NCBI RefSeq assembly: GCF_038502225.1
Contig: NC_091298.1
Span: 33,134,248-33,198,247 of the forward strand
From: Cherax quadricarinatus
Lineage: Eukaryota; Arthropoda; Malacostraca; Decapoda; Parastacidae
Direction of reading: 5' to 3'
DNA: 64,000 nt
The notes under the pieces are model-generated. The model did not search any database. It was not told the origin of the DNA and saw nothing but the letters and a program-made list of their open reading frames with translations. Position numbers and translations under genes: made by a program. This document shows positions 9,902 through 21,652 of the stretch, in pieces. Numbering within the stretch: position 1 is the stretch's first letter; every line of letters starts with the position of its first letter.

Positions 9902-10065
9902 GTGGGACTTGCAAATGAGTGAATAGAGTTATCAGACCTTATTTCTTGGGTAGCATTGAAAATTGGGTTGGGCAAATGTTTTGTTAGTGGGATGGATTGT
10001 AAAGGACCTGCCTAGTATGGGCCAACAGGCCTGCTGCATTGTTCCTCCTTTATGTTCTTATGTAA
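9902..10065 (+). other. CR1 3' untranslated tail (copy 1)
   Basis: The tail contains GGACCTGCCTAGTATGGGCC and CCTGCTGCATTGTTCCTCC and ends in TTATGTTCTTATGT. Similar termini occur at 20140-20206 (plus), 22717 (minus) and 49714 (minus), so this is the conserved 3' end of the family. Confidence 0.75.
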
Positions 10066-10737
10066 ATGCTCTAAGTCGGGCCGAAACGTCGTAGTTAGCT
10101 CCCCTCTCCTATATGCTGGCTATTTATGTATTGTTCCAGTCACGGTATTGTGCCTTGTCCTTATTCTTCACATACTTCCTCGTCGCTTCCTGTGATCTTC
10201 CCTTCTTCCTTCCTAAGCCTTGTCCTTGACTGTTTTTCTCCTGACTTGGGTGTATAATAACTTCGAGTCAGATGTGGCTTTTGATGCCATTTCATTCTCG
10301 TATTGCTGCTGGGCTATCTCCTCGTCCACGTATATTGGTTTCTGGTTCTTTGGATGAACTCCATGTTTTCCTGAGTCCTTTGTTTTCTATACTTTTCCAT
10401 GTGGCTCGAGGTTTTTCCAGTCACTCTCCTCGTGGTTGAAATTCCCCATGACCAGGTAACTTTCCTCTCCTCATGTGGGTCCTTCTGGCCACCTCGGTTA
10501 GTGTGACCACCATCTCTCTGTTGTGCTCATCAACCTATTGTTCAAGTCTTCCGTTGTTCGGTGGCGGTTGTACGTCACTTTCATCATCAGTTTTGAACCC
10601 CTGTATGAAGTGTTCCTACTATGTATTCACCTGCTTCCCCTCTTCCCAGAGTGTGTGTATGTGTGTGAGCTTGCGTGAGCCTGTGTGGCAGTTCAGGTTG
10701 CTTGGGGGAAACAACGTCACAAAGGAAGGAAGGAAGG

Positions 10738-10740
<3 letters not shown>
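10066..10740 (-). pseudogene. Retroelement endonuclease scrap and repeat debris
   Basis: On the minus strand around 10400-10650 the translation reads HNREMVVTLTEVARRTHMRR and, one frame away, MGNFNHEESDWKNLE. This looks like the GDFN...W core of a LINE endonuclease with Asp replaced by Asn. The first 100 bases carry TCGGGCCGAAACGTCGTAG, part of another repeat. The rest is uninformative. The assignment rests on one motif. Confidence 0.35.
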
Positions 10741-10814
<74 letters not shown>

Positions 10815-10823
10815 AAGAGAGAG
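10741..10823 (+). repeat. (GA)n microsatellite
   Basis: About 70 bases of near-perfect GA dinucleotides are followed by a slightly impure end. The open frames on both strands here (REREREs and SLSLSLs) are artefacts. Confidence 0.97.
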
Positions 10824-11021
10824 CCTCATAAAATAACGTCACATTTGAGAATGTAAATACGTATTACTAATAAAAATTAGTTTATGAATGCATCAGCATT
10901 CTTATTTCAGTACTTTTTTTTTATAGAGGGAATTATTCCTGCAATAAACACGATTATGATGGGTCTCGCGAGGAGATTAACAATGTGTGAGAGCCGAACC
11001 GTGCATGTTGACCCTGTGAGG

Positions 11022-11150
11022 TCATGTGATGTCACGTGAGGTCATGTGAGGTCATGTGAGGTCATGTGAGGTCATGTGAGGTCATGTGAGGTCATGTGAG
11101 GTCAGGTGAGGCCTAGGTGAGGTCATGTGAGGTAATATGAGGTCATATTC
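11022..11150 (+). repeat. 10-bp tandem repeat GAGGTCATGT
   Basis: About eleven units of GAGGTCATGT occur, with variants such as GATGTCACGT at the edges. Each unit holds an AGGTCA hexamer, giving direct repeats spaced by four bases. It directly precedes the 22-bp minisatellite. Confidence 0.9.
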
Positions 11151-11174
11151 AAACTCACTATGCACTCTAGCAAA

Positions 11175-14113
11175 CACTCATCCATCACTACCATAACATG
11201 CATCCATCACTACCATAACGCACACCCATCACTACCACAACACTCGTCCATCACTACCATAACACTCATCCATCACTACCATAACACTCATCCATCACTA
11301 CCATAACACTCATCCATCACTACCATAACACTCATCCATCACTATCATAACGCTCATCCATGACTACCACAACACTCATCCATCGCTACCATAACACTCA
11401 TCCATCACTACCATAAAACTCATCCATCACTATATAACACTCACCTATCACTACCAAAACACACACCCATCACTACCACAGCATTCATCCATCACTACCA
11501 TAACACTCATCTATCACTACTATAACACTCATCCATCACTACTATAACACTCATCCATCACTACTATAACACTCATCCATCACTACAATAACAATCCATC
11601 ACTACCATAACACTTTCCATCACTACCATAACACTTTTCCATCACTACCATAACACTCACCTATCACTACCATAACACTCATTCATCACTACCACAACAA
11701 TCATCAATCACCACCATAACACACATCCATCACCATTACAATCATCCATCACTACCACAACACTCATCCATCACTACCATAACACTCATCCATCACTACC
11801 ATAACACTCATCCATCACTACAAATAACACTAATCCATCACTACCATAACACTCACCTATCACTACCATAACACTCATTCATCACTACCACAACAATCAT
11901 CAATCACCACCATAACACACATCCATCACCATTACAATCATCCATCACTACCACAACACTCATCCATCACTACCATAACACTCATCCATCACTACCATAA
12001 CACTCATCCATCACTACCATAACACTTTTCCATCACTACCATAACACTCACCTATTACTTCCATAACACTCACCTATCACTACCATAACACTCATCCATC
12101 ACTACCATAACACTCATCCATCACTAAAAATAACACTCACCCATCACTAACATAACACTCATCCATCACTAACACAACACTCATCCATCACTAACATAAC
12201 ACTCATCCATCACTAACATAACACTCATCCATCACTAACATAACACTCATCCATCACTAACACAACACTCATCCATCACTAACATAACACTCATCCATCA
12301 CTAACATAACACTCATCCATCACTAACATAACACTCATCCATCACTAACATAACACTCACCCATCACTAACATAACACTCACCCATCACTAACATAACAC
12401 TCATCCATCACTAACACAACACTCATCCATCACTAACATAACACTCATCCATCACTAACATAACACTCATCCATCACTAACATAACACTCATCCATCACT
12501 AACATAACACTCACCCATCACTAACATAACACTCACCCATCACTAACATAACACTCATCCATCACTAACACAACACTCATCCATCACTAACATAACACTC
12601 ATCCATCACTAACATAACACTCATCCATCACTAACATAACACTCATCCATAACTAACTTAACACTCATCCATAACTAACTTAACACTCATCCATCACTAA
12701 CATTACCCTCACCCATCACTATCATAATATTCATCCATCACTACCATAACATCGATCATCGATCACTACCATAACACTCACCTATAACTACCATAACACT
12801 CACTTATAACTACCATAACACTCACCCATCACTACCATAACACACATCCATCACTACCACAACACTCATCCATCACTAACATAACACTCATCCATCATTA
12901 ACATAACACTCATCCATTACTAACATAACATTCATCCATCACTAACATAATATTCATCCATCACTAACATAACACTCATCCATCACTAACATAACACTCA
13001 TACATCACTAACGTAACACTCATCCATCACTAACATAACATTCATCCATCACTAACATAACACTCATCCATCACTAACATAACACTCATCCATCACTATC
13101 ATAATATTCATCCATCACTACCATAACTCTCATTCATGACAACCATAACAATCATCCATCACTACCACAACAATCATCAATCACCACCATAACACACATC
13201 CATCACCACCATAACAATCATCCATCACTATCATAACACTCATCCATCACTACTATAACACTCATCCACCACTACCATAACACTCACCCATCACCACCAT
13301 AACACACATCCATCACCACATAACAATCATCCATCACTACCGTAACACTCATCCATCACTACCATAACACTCATCCATCACTACCATAACACTCGTCCAT
13401 CACTACCATAACACTCATCCATCACTACCACAACAATCATCAATCACCACCATAACACACATCCATCACCACCATAACAATCATCCATCACTACCATAAC
13501 ACTTATCCATCACTACCATAACACTCGTCCATCACTACCATAACACTCATCCATCACTACCATAACACTCATCCATCACTACCATAACACTCGTCCATCA
13601 CTACCATAACACTCATCCATCACTACCATAACACTCGTCCATCACTACCACAACACTCGTCCATCACTACCATAACACTCGTCCATCACTACCATAACAC
13701 TCGTCCATCACTACCATAACACTCATCCATCACTACCATAACACTCGTCCATCACTACCACAACACTCGTCCATCACTACCATAACACTCATCCATCACT
13801 ACCATAACACTCGTCCATCACTACCATAACACTCGTCCATCACTACCATAACACTCGTCCATCACTACCATAACACTCGTCCATCACTACCATAACACTC
13901 ATCCATCACTACCATAACACTCGTCCATCACTACCATAACACTCGTCCATCACTACCATAACACTCATCCATCACTACCATAACACTCGTCCATCACTAC
14001 CATAACACTCATCCATCACTACCATAACACTCGTCCATCACTACCATAACACTCATCCATCACTACCATAACACTCGTCCATCACTACCATAACACTCAT
14101 CCATCACTACCAT
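11175..14113 (+). repeat. 22-bp minisatellite array
   Basis: The unit is ACTCATCCATCACTACCATAAC, about 133 copies over 2.9 kb. Diagnostic variants cluster: CACTAACATAAC dominates 12125-12700, CTCGTCC dominates 13380-14090, and a 24-unit-scale block with CAATCATCAATCACCACC repeats at 11690, 11890, 13170 and 13430. This indicates local amplification. No gene is present. Confidence 0.95.
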
Positions 14114-14164
14114 ACAAGACGTACAGCAGCAAATTTGGGGACGGTAAAACAACAGAAGCATAAT

Positions 14165-16237
14165 GGTAGAACCATGAAGGATCACCCAGGTAGATCTGTC
14201 AAGGATCACCGATGTAGAGCCATGAAGGATCACCACCAGAACAATCAAGGATCATGCAGTTAAAACCACTAAGAATGACTCAGGTAGAACCATCAAGAAT
14301 CCCCCAGGTAGAACCATGATCACCCAGACAGAACAATCTTGGATCACTCAGGTAGAACGATCTTGGATCATCCAGTAAGAACCACGAATGATCACCCAGA
14401 TAAAACCATCATGAATCATCCAGGTAGAACCATGAAGGATCACCCAGGTCGAACAATCATGGATCACACAGGAAGAACCATCAAGGATCACCAAGGTAAA
14501 ACCATCTAGGATCATCCAGGTAGTACCATGAAAGATCACCCAGAGAGCACCATCATCAATCACCCAGGTAGAACCATCAAGGATCAGCCAGGAAGAACCA
14601 TGAAGGATCAACCAGGTAGGACAATCTTGAATCACCCAGGTAGAACGATATTGGATCACCCTTGAAAAACCATTATGGATTACCCAGGTAGAATCATCAA
14701 GGAACACCCAGGTAAAACCATCGTTGAACATCAAGGTAGAACCATAAAGGGTCACCTAGGTAGAACCATGAAGGATCACCCAGGTAGAAAATCATGTATC
14801 AGCGAGGTAAGACCATGAAAGATGGCCGACGAATAACGATTATGAATCACCCAGGTAGAACAATTTTGCATCGCCCAGGTAGAACCATCATGGATCACCT
14901 GTTTAGAACCATCATGGATCACCTGTTTAGAGCCATGAAGGATCATCCAGGTAAAACCATCAAAGATCATTCAGGCAGAACCATGAAGGATCACCCTGGT
15001 AGAATAATCATGGATCACCCTGTTAAAACCACGAAGAATAACCGAGGTAGATCCATCATGGATCGCCCAAGTAGAACCATCATGGATCATCTAAGAACCT
15101 TGAAGGATCACCCAGGTAGAACAATGAAGGATCACCCAGGAAGAACCATGGAGGATCTACTAGGTAGAACCATCAAGGATCACCCAGGTAAAACCTTCAA
15201 GGATCACCTAGGTAGAACCATGAAGCACTACGCAGGTAGAACCATGCAGGATCACCAAGGCAGAACCATCATTGATCACCCAGGTAAACCCATGAGGCAT
15301 CAACCAGGTAGAACCATGAATGATCACCCAGGTAGAACCAAGAATCACCCAGGTATTATCATGAATCACCCATCTAGGAGCATCATGGATCACGCAGGTA
15401 GAATCATCAAGGATCATACTGATAGAACCATCATGGATAACCCGGGTAGAATCATCAAAGATCACCCAGGTAGATTCATCAGAGATCACCCAGGTAGGAC
15501 CACCAAGGATCACTCATGATGAACCATCATGGATCACCCATTGAGAACCATCAAGGATCACCCAGGTAGAACCGTCAAGGATCACCCAAGTAGAACCATG
15601 AAGGATCACTCAGTTGAAACCATGATCACCAAGGTACCACTAAGGACTGCGCAGATAGAACGATCATGGATCTTCCAGGTAGAACCATGAAGGATCACCC
15701 AAGTAAAACCATGAAGGATCACCCTGGTAGAACCATGAAGGATCACCCAGATATAAGCATCATGGATTCAGCCAGGTAGAACCATGAAGGATCTCTCAGG
15801 TAGGAGTGTCATGGATCACCCAGGCAGGACTCTCAGTGATCACCCTAGTAGATGCACAAGGGATCACTGATGTTGAACAATCAAGGATCACTCAGGTAGA
15901 ACCATCAGGCATCACCCAGGTAAACCCATCAAGGATTACCCAGGTAGAACCATTAAGGATCACCTACGTACAGCTATGATGAATCACCCAGGTAGGACCA
16001 TCAGGGATCACCCAGGAAGAACCATTATGTACCACCCAGATAGAACCCGTATGGATCAGCTAGGTAGAACCATCAAAGATCACCCAGGTAGAACCATTAT
16101 GGATCACCCAGGCAGAACCACCACGGATCACCCGGGTAGAACCTTCATGGTTCAGCCAGGTAGAACCATCAAGGATCACTCAGGAAGAACCATCAAGGAT
16201 CACCCTGGTAGGACCAGCATGGATCACCCAGGTAGAT
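14165..16237 (+). repeat. 24-bp minisatellite array
   Basis: The unit is about GGATCACCCAGGTAGAACCA plus four more bases (TCAA, TGAA or TCAT), roughly 86 copies. Because 24 is divisible by three, frames persist through the array. The plus strand reads an 8-residue repeat (DHPGRTIK-like; longest frame 14794-15519, 241 codons) and the minus strand a WVILDGST-like repeat (14348-14755). Frames on both strands, absence of codon bias and frequent interruptions argue that these ORFs are a by-product of periodicity and not genes. Confidence 0.93.
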
Positions 16238-17375
16238 GAAGTTGATCACTGAAGTTCACATGAAAATCTTATGGTAATAAACTGAGGTCTAAATGCAATC
16301 CCTAAACTCTCATGTCATTTTTAGTAGTAGAGTTTTCGATGGTCGTCAGAAATCTGAGAAACAGATATTAGCTAATATTTCCTCCTTGAGTGTCAGTGAT
16401 AAACACTGTTTACTATGAGGCTTCTCAACCATAGTTGACTGACGTGTTTATTATGAGGTTTCTGCAACCACTGTTGATTAATATATTCTAGGGCGTCCTG
16501 AGGTGTTTACCTGAGTGTTGTAAGTATAACTTTTTTAAGAAAACAATAGTGATTGTTGGGAATTTCATCATTATATTCTTCTTTGATATATCAGGTTGCC
16601 CTGTAGCACCTAGGAATCATAAGAGAGTTGACCTCCATCACCTGGCCTCGTACAAGCGTTTACCTGGGACTTAGATAACGGTTGTCCACCAGCTCTTGTA
16701 ATTTATAAGAAGTCTAAATTTTAGCTCCTGTGTTTCTCAAGAGGTTTATCTTCCAGCTTTAGGGATTCTTAAGTTCATTTGATCTCCAGCTCATGAAACT
16801 GTCAGGAGAGTTGACCTCCAGCTCCTGGGTTAACCTTCTACCTTTTCCGTTTGCAAATATCTCTCTAAAATATATTTAATTAAAAAATAACTTGACAGTG
16901 CCTCAGTTCAACGGCTTTAAATATAACAATGTTTTTAGAGCAACGAATACCAGCTCCTGAGTTTGTTGAGACTATTGAGTAGTTGTTCCTAAGTCTCTCG
17001 ATAATACCATCAAAACACCTCATTCGAAGGTTCTAAAAATTGAAAGGTACAGCTTGGGCTGTTCTCCATCTCCTGAGTCACTTGAGGCCTCGGTAGACTA
17101 TCTTCATCTGATCGAATGATTTTTTCAGCAAACTGTGAGAGTGCAGTTCCAGTTCCTGGATATCTAGAGGGAGCTGTAAAGCAGTACTTTGAGTATCTCC
17201 AGTGAATTCAAGGTTATACAGTGCTTGATCGACTTTAATTACAGGTTGTAGATCTCATTAGTGTGTTACGCAATAGCTCCTAGGATTCTTGATCTACTAG
17301 CGATATCTCCTGGGCCATCTGTACTAAGTTAGAGCAAATGAACCTCTCCATAGAGTTTATCTGTTTCTGAATATA
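16238..17375. other. No gene recognised
   Basis: This is AT-rich sequence with loosely repeated phrases such as CCAGCTCCTG(A/G)G (16686, 16785, 16830, 16950, 17080), perhaps a very degenerate minisatellite. No supportable ORF, RNA or element was found. Confidence 0.5.
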
Positions 17376-17394
17376 ATGAATTTTGCATATAATA

Positions 17395-17562
17395 TAGACA
17401 TGTTGATGAGTAACACACCTGTGCAACAGTTATGTATCGTTATTGTTGAAACGTTTCGTCTTCGAGGTAGGCTTCTTCAGTCAAAAACAGAGGAGAATAG
17501 ATTTGAGAAAGCAGGAAGAGTGGCGAGGAAAAAATTATGTAATCAGTCCATCAACCTTGTGG
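17395..17562 (-). mobile_element. Hammerhead-element fragment with CUGAAGA core
   Basis: Read on the minus strand the fragment has TTGATGGACTGATTACATAA, a hammerhead-like motif at 17434-17484 and CTGTTGCACAGGTGTGTTAC. The core is CUGAAGA...GAAAC, and stem I pairs UUGA with UCAA. Stem II is imperfect (two substitutions). It is the same general family as the other elements, but a CUGAAGA subfamily. Confidence 0.6.
17434..17484 (-). ncRNA. Hammerhead ribozyme-like motif, CUGAAGA type
   Basis: On the minus strand UUGA-CUGAAGA-(stem II GCCUACC..)-GAAACGUU-UCAA. The core bases are intact and stem I has 4 bp, but stem II is weakened, so it is probably inactive now. Confidence 0.5.
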
Positions 17563-18310
17563 AGAAAATTTGTCCAAAAAGGGGATTTCAGCCCTCTCAG
17601 CCCCTTCAGCCCCCAGAGGGACTCAGCCTTCCAGAGGGGCTAACTTTTCTTGCTTCCGCATAAACAGTTTAACTGACTCCACATGCAGCGTGTACCAGTC
17701 AGAAGTCACGCCACCTCGTGTTGCACCAAGTGTTCGTGTAATAAGTAACAGTGAAATGAGGAAAATAATGCTCTTCACTTTAGAAAGCAAATTACAGGAA
17801 AACCCTACATCATTTTATTTACAATGTGGAACAATAATGAAATGTCGTCGATATTTAGATAACAGAAAATCTATCACTTGTAATGAAACTGTGACGATGT
17901 CAAGCAAGAAGGGAAATCGTTCTGAAATCAGCGATTTAGGGCCGCGCCCAGAGCGAAGTGCACAGATGAGCTCAGATTGGCTTCAGGAGAAGGGGAAGCG
18001 TGTGTTGCGCGAGCATTGCCCAAAACAAAGGAACAGTGTTTTGACTCTTGTACAATCTCAGAAATTCGCGGTAGAACTATCCTGTTGTGACATTACCACG
18101 AAACCCATGGACAGATCTTGAAGAACAGTGTAGTGTAACAGTTCGAGTGTTGCAAATTTCCCGACTGAGTGGATGACAGTCAGACATTCCTCATAAGACA
18201 CTTCTGCTTCTATCGATTCACCTATACCTGTCGTACATGATGCTGTCAACACTATAGCTGACTTCAATCAGCATTACGTTCAGTGAAATGCTGATATATA
18301 CGCTCCTTTG
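17563..18310 (-). repeat. Divergent LTR-like repeat related to 961-2130
   Basis: The sequence GTGGAGAAAATTTGTCCA followed by a C-rich stretch (17580-17645) parallels 1690-1735. On the minus strand TCGATAGAAGCAGAAGTGTC (18205-18230) parallels TTGATAGAAGCTGAAGTGTC (1795-1815). The left end, ATGCTGATATATACGC...TGGGTAACTTCTTAATCCCC, parallels the start near 2017. Open frames inside (for example 17570-18121) show no recognisable domain. Confidence 0.4.
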
Positions 18311-19030
18311 GGTAACTTCTTAATCCCCTTTGAATTCTCACAGCCCAGGGCTGGAGCATCCACGGCTCCTCGATGGAACGACCCGGTGGTGGCTGCGGGG
18401 ACGTTGAACCGTCACTTAAGCTAAGTATCTTTCAACAATGTCCTTTAACCCTTGGTTTATTATGCTCCAGAACCCCGACAAACCTTGGAGAAATACTTTT
18501 TATGGTGGTCAGTCTCTCAGCCTGCAGAAGATTTCATCTCCATAGTCTGAAACAATATCAAGCTGAAGGATGAGCATAGTCTCGTTCACTGCCGAAAGTG
18601 AGGCATGGAAGGTCGCGACGAGTTTGCAAGAGTCGGAGCTCACAAGCAGAAGCAATAAGACTAGAAGTGATGCTTATCGATTTTAAAGCAGTGCTGAGTT
18701 GCAATTTCAGGGCATCTTGCATGTCTTAAGGTACAGCACCTGGGCTTCTTTTGTATTTTGCCCTAAAATTTTTTTGACCCATGAGGGTTTTGAATCACAG
18801 CTCTTCAGCGTATCAAGTGTTTTGCACTACAGTTCCTGAACCTCTTGAGAGTCTTAACAGTTCCTGTTTCGGTGGGTTCAGAAGGGGTATGCCATTGCTT
18901 CTTTCAGTCGCACAGCATTTTCCAACATCTCATATTCCACTGTTCCTTCCTTCTTGTAAATATTATTTAATATAATTAAAGTTTATTTATATACGCCTCT
19001 CACCATTCATAAGGGAACTGGACTGAAACC
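18311..19030. other. No gene recognised
   Basis: This mixed-composition sequence has only short frames. Nothing supports a gene or a known repeat. Confidence 0.4.
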
Positions 19031-19034
19031 TAAA

Positions 19035-19192
19035 GACAGCACCCAACTGTCCAAGCTGTGGATCGTACGTTAGATTCTGTGACCAATAGTAACAGCCTGG
19101 TTGATGAGGCCCTGATCCACGTGGAGGTCTGGTCAAAGACTGGGCTGCGAGGGCGTTGACCCCTGGAACGACGTCCAGGTAGATTCCAAATA
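19035..19192 (-). repeat. Interspersed repeat fragment
   Basis: On the minus strand the fragment carries CCTGGACGTCGTTCCAGGGG, TCAACGCCCTCGCAGCCCAG, TTTGACCAGACCTCCACGTG and CAACCAGGCTGTTACTATTG. I recognise this order as a repeat common in decapod sequences; this is memory-based. It abuts the 12-bp repeat, which may be expanded from its GTCCAGGTAG end. Confidence 0.4.
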
Positions 19193-19278
19193 GGTAGACC
19201 TCCAAGTAGACCTCCAGGTAGACCTCCAGGTAGACCTCCAGGTAGACCTCCAGGTAGACCTCCAGGTAGGCAGAGCTC
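19177..19278 (+). repeat. 12-bp tandem repeat ACCTCCAGGTAG
   Basis: About seven units occur, with edge variants (ACGTCCAGGTAG, ACCTCCAAGTAG). The unit contains CTCCAGG and produces a GGLPGGLPGGL frame on the minus strand that has no other support as a gene. Confidence 0.9.
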
Positions 19279-20135
19279 CAAATAGACTCCAGTAGGGGTT
19301 TCTAACATTCCCGACATGTCCCCTTCACTCCTAAAAGGCGAACAATATGACTCATCTAACGCATTAAATAAAGGCTCAATAAAACATACAAACACAAACA
19401 ATGCATGAAAAGCACTTGGTCTATACTATTTTGAATGAAGAAGTGATACCGCACAATATTTACTTTACAAATTCTTGAAAGTTAGGTCCTAATCTTGTAT
19501 CAAAACAATTTATTGGAATTGGAGACAAGAAAGAGAGAAGATACAAAATACAGTGGAAATTTGTCCTTTGAGGGAAAACTAGCGAACATTGTGTCGACAA
19601 CCGGGGTCTATGACTCCATTTTTCTAGCAGCAGGTAAAAGTAATATTACCTAGAAGTTATAAAAAGAAAACTCAAGTATCACCTGTTTCAGGTACCAGAT
19701 TAGACAGGCTCTGATCATTTTATAGGTCTGAGTGCCACTAGAGGCAAAGGGTAGGTTGATCAAGCAGTCAGCAATATTGTCTGGCCTCTGATAGATCTGC
19801 GTCTAGAACCCTCGAAACATTGTTTGTCACTATTTGCTCAGAAGCCTCACAGCTGGACAACTTAATCACTTCTGCTTTATAAGTTAAATTCATGTCGCGA
19901 GAAGGTGAGGCTTGGAATACCCAGCCATCATTATGTAAATCTCTGCGACAACTGGAGTGCAACGTCGAGAAATCAATGAGGGTGAAGACAGTTGCCAGGA
20001 GCCCTGGAAACGAGGATCAAAGTGCCGCTCCTGAGTCATTACCAAAGTTGTATTGTGTTCTTTTCTTACTTGTGCTTCCTTCCTGAAGAAGTGGCTGTTC
20101 TAGAGGGAACAAGAGGGAAAGAAAAGTGACATGCA
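19279..20135. other. No gene recognised
   Basis: This is AT-rich sequence without a supportable ORF. The region 19880-20090 has 64-codon frames on both strands but no domain. Confidence 0.4.
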
Positions 20136-20206
20136 GAGGGATAGGGACCTGCCTTGTATGAACTAGTAGGCCTACTGCAGTGTTCCTCCATTCTTATGTC
20201 CTAAAG
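20136..20206 (+). mobile_element. CR1 3' terminus, strongly 5' truncated
   Basis: GGGACCTGCCTTGTATGAAC, TAGGCCTACTGCAGTGTTCC and TCCATTCTTATGTCC match the 3' end of the CR1 copies. Only about 70 bases remain, followed by (GATA)n(GA)n. Confidence 0.65.
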
Positions 20207-20207
20207 T

Positions 20208-20213
20208 AGATAG

Positions 20214-20280
<67 letters not shown>

Positions 20281-20281
20281 T
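20208..20281 (+). repeat. (GATA)n(GA)n microsatellite
   Basis: Six to seven GATA units pass into about 50 bases of GA, directly after a CR1 3' end. The array probably expanded from the LINE tail. Confidence 0.95.
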
Positions 20282-20289
20282 CAGCATGC

Positions 20290-21055
20290 AGACCGTTCAA
20301 CTTCCTAATAGACAATGTGGATACCCATCTGCTTCAGTATAAATGTCAATATATTATAAATGTTGGAGTCTTCAACCAGTATCTCATGGAAAGGGATTTT
20401 GGTGAACTTCTTGTAGTGTTCGACATTAAAAACTATGTTGACTCCCCTGCCCACATCTTTGGCTCCTCCTCTGACCCAGTAATGAGTGATATTTCAGAAG
20501 ACACAGTCTCTTTTGAACCTCTTATCTTTATTGGATCATCTGACCACAAGGCTGACTTTACAACACAATATTCCAACAGAACGAGATGAAGTATCATCAC
20601 GCATAACCTGGCAGTGGGACAGAAGGAGAGAGGAAACTGTCCTGCCCTTTACCCTGAAATTTCCCGCCTCTGATTAGAATGTTCTTCCCCAAGGTAATGT
20701 TGATTACCAAGAGAATACCTTCACTAAACATATCCTTAATCTCCAGTACATCTACATCCCTCATCGGTAGTATGTAACTAAATCTTGAGATCAACCTTGG
20801 TTTGCCCTTCGTTGCCGAGAGGCTGCTACTGCTAAGTGCAAGGTTTAATGCAGAGGCATTCAGCTATCTACAACAAGAATCTCTACACGCAAACTTGTCG
20901 GCAAATGGAGAAAGTTCAAAACTGGGCCATCTCTAGATGGGATGTTGGCACAAAGAGAAAACTGGCATTAGGAAGAGTGGGCTCCAAAACCAGATGGTCA
21001 TTGGTCAAGAACTGATATGGATATTCACCTGTTGAAATGATTCCACCTCTAGAAA
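20290..21055 (+). pseudogene. Non-LTR retrotransposon endonuclease/linker remnant
   Basis: Frame-shifted plus-strand translation reads KNYVDSPAHIFGSSSDPVMS, then IGSSDH (endonuclease C-terminal SDH), RITWQWDRRREET, a PHR-containing stretch, DQPWFALRCREAATAKCK and SRWDVGTKRKLALGRVGSKT. The order matches the end of a LINE endonuclease and its linker to RT (D.P.H..G...D, SSDH, QPWF..RCR.A..AK, K..W.LVK). It differs from the CR1 copies, so it is a third LINE family. No RT follows: hammerhead-element sequence starts at about 21078. Confidence 0.55.
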
Positions 21056-21242
21056 TATAAACACTTAATGTGATGTGCAAGAAAGATATACCATACCGAC
21101 AAGATGAAAGTTAAGACACATGTGCAACATCTGGTTATCTTTATTGTAGATGTTTCGCCATATTGATAAAGCCACTGGATGGCGATACGTCTACAATAAA
21201 GATAACCAGATGATGAACTTGTGTCTTAACTTTCAACTTAAT

Positions 21243-21295
21243 GTGATCCTTTATTGACAACGTTTCGCCCACGCAGTGGGCTTTATCAAGTCACA
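21243..21295 (-). ncRNA. Hammerhead ribozyme-like motif, UUGAUAA type
   Basis: On the minus strand UGUGA-C-UUGAUAA-GCCCAC loop GUGGGC-GAAACGUU-GUC-...-UCACA. Stem I (GAC/GUC plus UGUGA/UCACA) and the 6-bp stem II are perfect, but the core CUGANGA is UUGAUAA, so two conserved core bases are changed. Structure is preserved; activity is doubtful. Confidence 0.5.
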
Positions 21296-21389
21296 GACAG
21301 ATCTACCTGGGTGAAAGGTACTTGAGTGATATATAATTGGTTTTGAAAACCGACAAGTTGAAGAATTGAGACACTTATGCAACGTGTGG

Positions 21390-21442
21390 GAATCTTTATT
21401 GAAGAAACGTTTCGTCACACTGTGGCTTCATCAGTCCAATAC
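21390..21442 (-). ncRNA. Hammerhead ribozyme-like motif, subfamily 1
   Basis: CUGAUGA and GAAAC cores are intact on the minus strand. Stem II is GCCAC/GUGAC-like with one mismatch, stem I is GGA/UCU with a wobble, and the distal GUAU pairing is lost. Confidence 0.6.
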
Positions 21443-21652
21443 AAAGCCGGAAAGTATTAGGAGAGGAGGAGTTTAAGGTAATCAGTCCCTCAGCCTGGAA
21501 TCGATGTGTTCAGTCCATCACTCTTGTAGGAAGTACAGCATAGGGCCAGAGAGGTGGCTTATATACTGCAGTCAGGTGAGTCGAAGCAGGAGGCGGGATC
21601 ACAGTGGGACCATCCACTAGTGTAAGTAGGTCTTCTTACACTTTCCTGCTTT

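Larger units (their letters stand above)
6190..10065 (+). mobile_element. CR1-type LINE, copy 1 (interrupted)
   Basis: The element carries an esterase-like ORF1, an apurinic-type endonuclease and a reverse transcriptase, in order on the plus strand, colinear with the antisense copy at 22717-26822. Its 3' end reads GGACCTGCCTAGTATGGGCC...TTATGTTCTTATGT, i.e. an 8-bp repeat TTCTTATG, as expected for CR1-like LINEs. It is 5' truncated inside ORF1 and interrupted at 8069-8352 by a hammerhead-bearing element. Several frameshifts and a TGA stop at 8920 inactivate it. Confidence 0.85.

Noticed and set aside
10066..10100. Additional hammerhead at TCGGGCCGAAACGTCGTAG
   Set aside because: It has GAAACGUC but no CUGANGA core or stem II upstream; resemblance is limited to the 3' half. 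It may be a relic of another element.
10473..10856. 127-codon ORF with an RERERE tract and its SLSLSL antisense partner
   Set aside because: The frames are produced by the (GA)n repeat; the N-terminal part has no domain, and a retroelement scrap lies on the other strand.
17570..18121. 183-codon ORF as a host gene
   Set aside because: It starts inside a C-rich simple stretch, has no domain and overlaps an LTR-like repeat shared with 961-2130.
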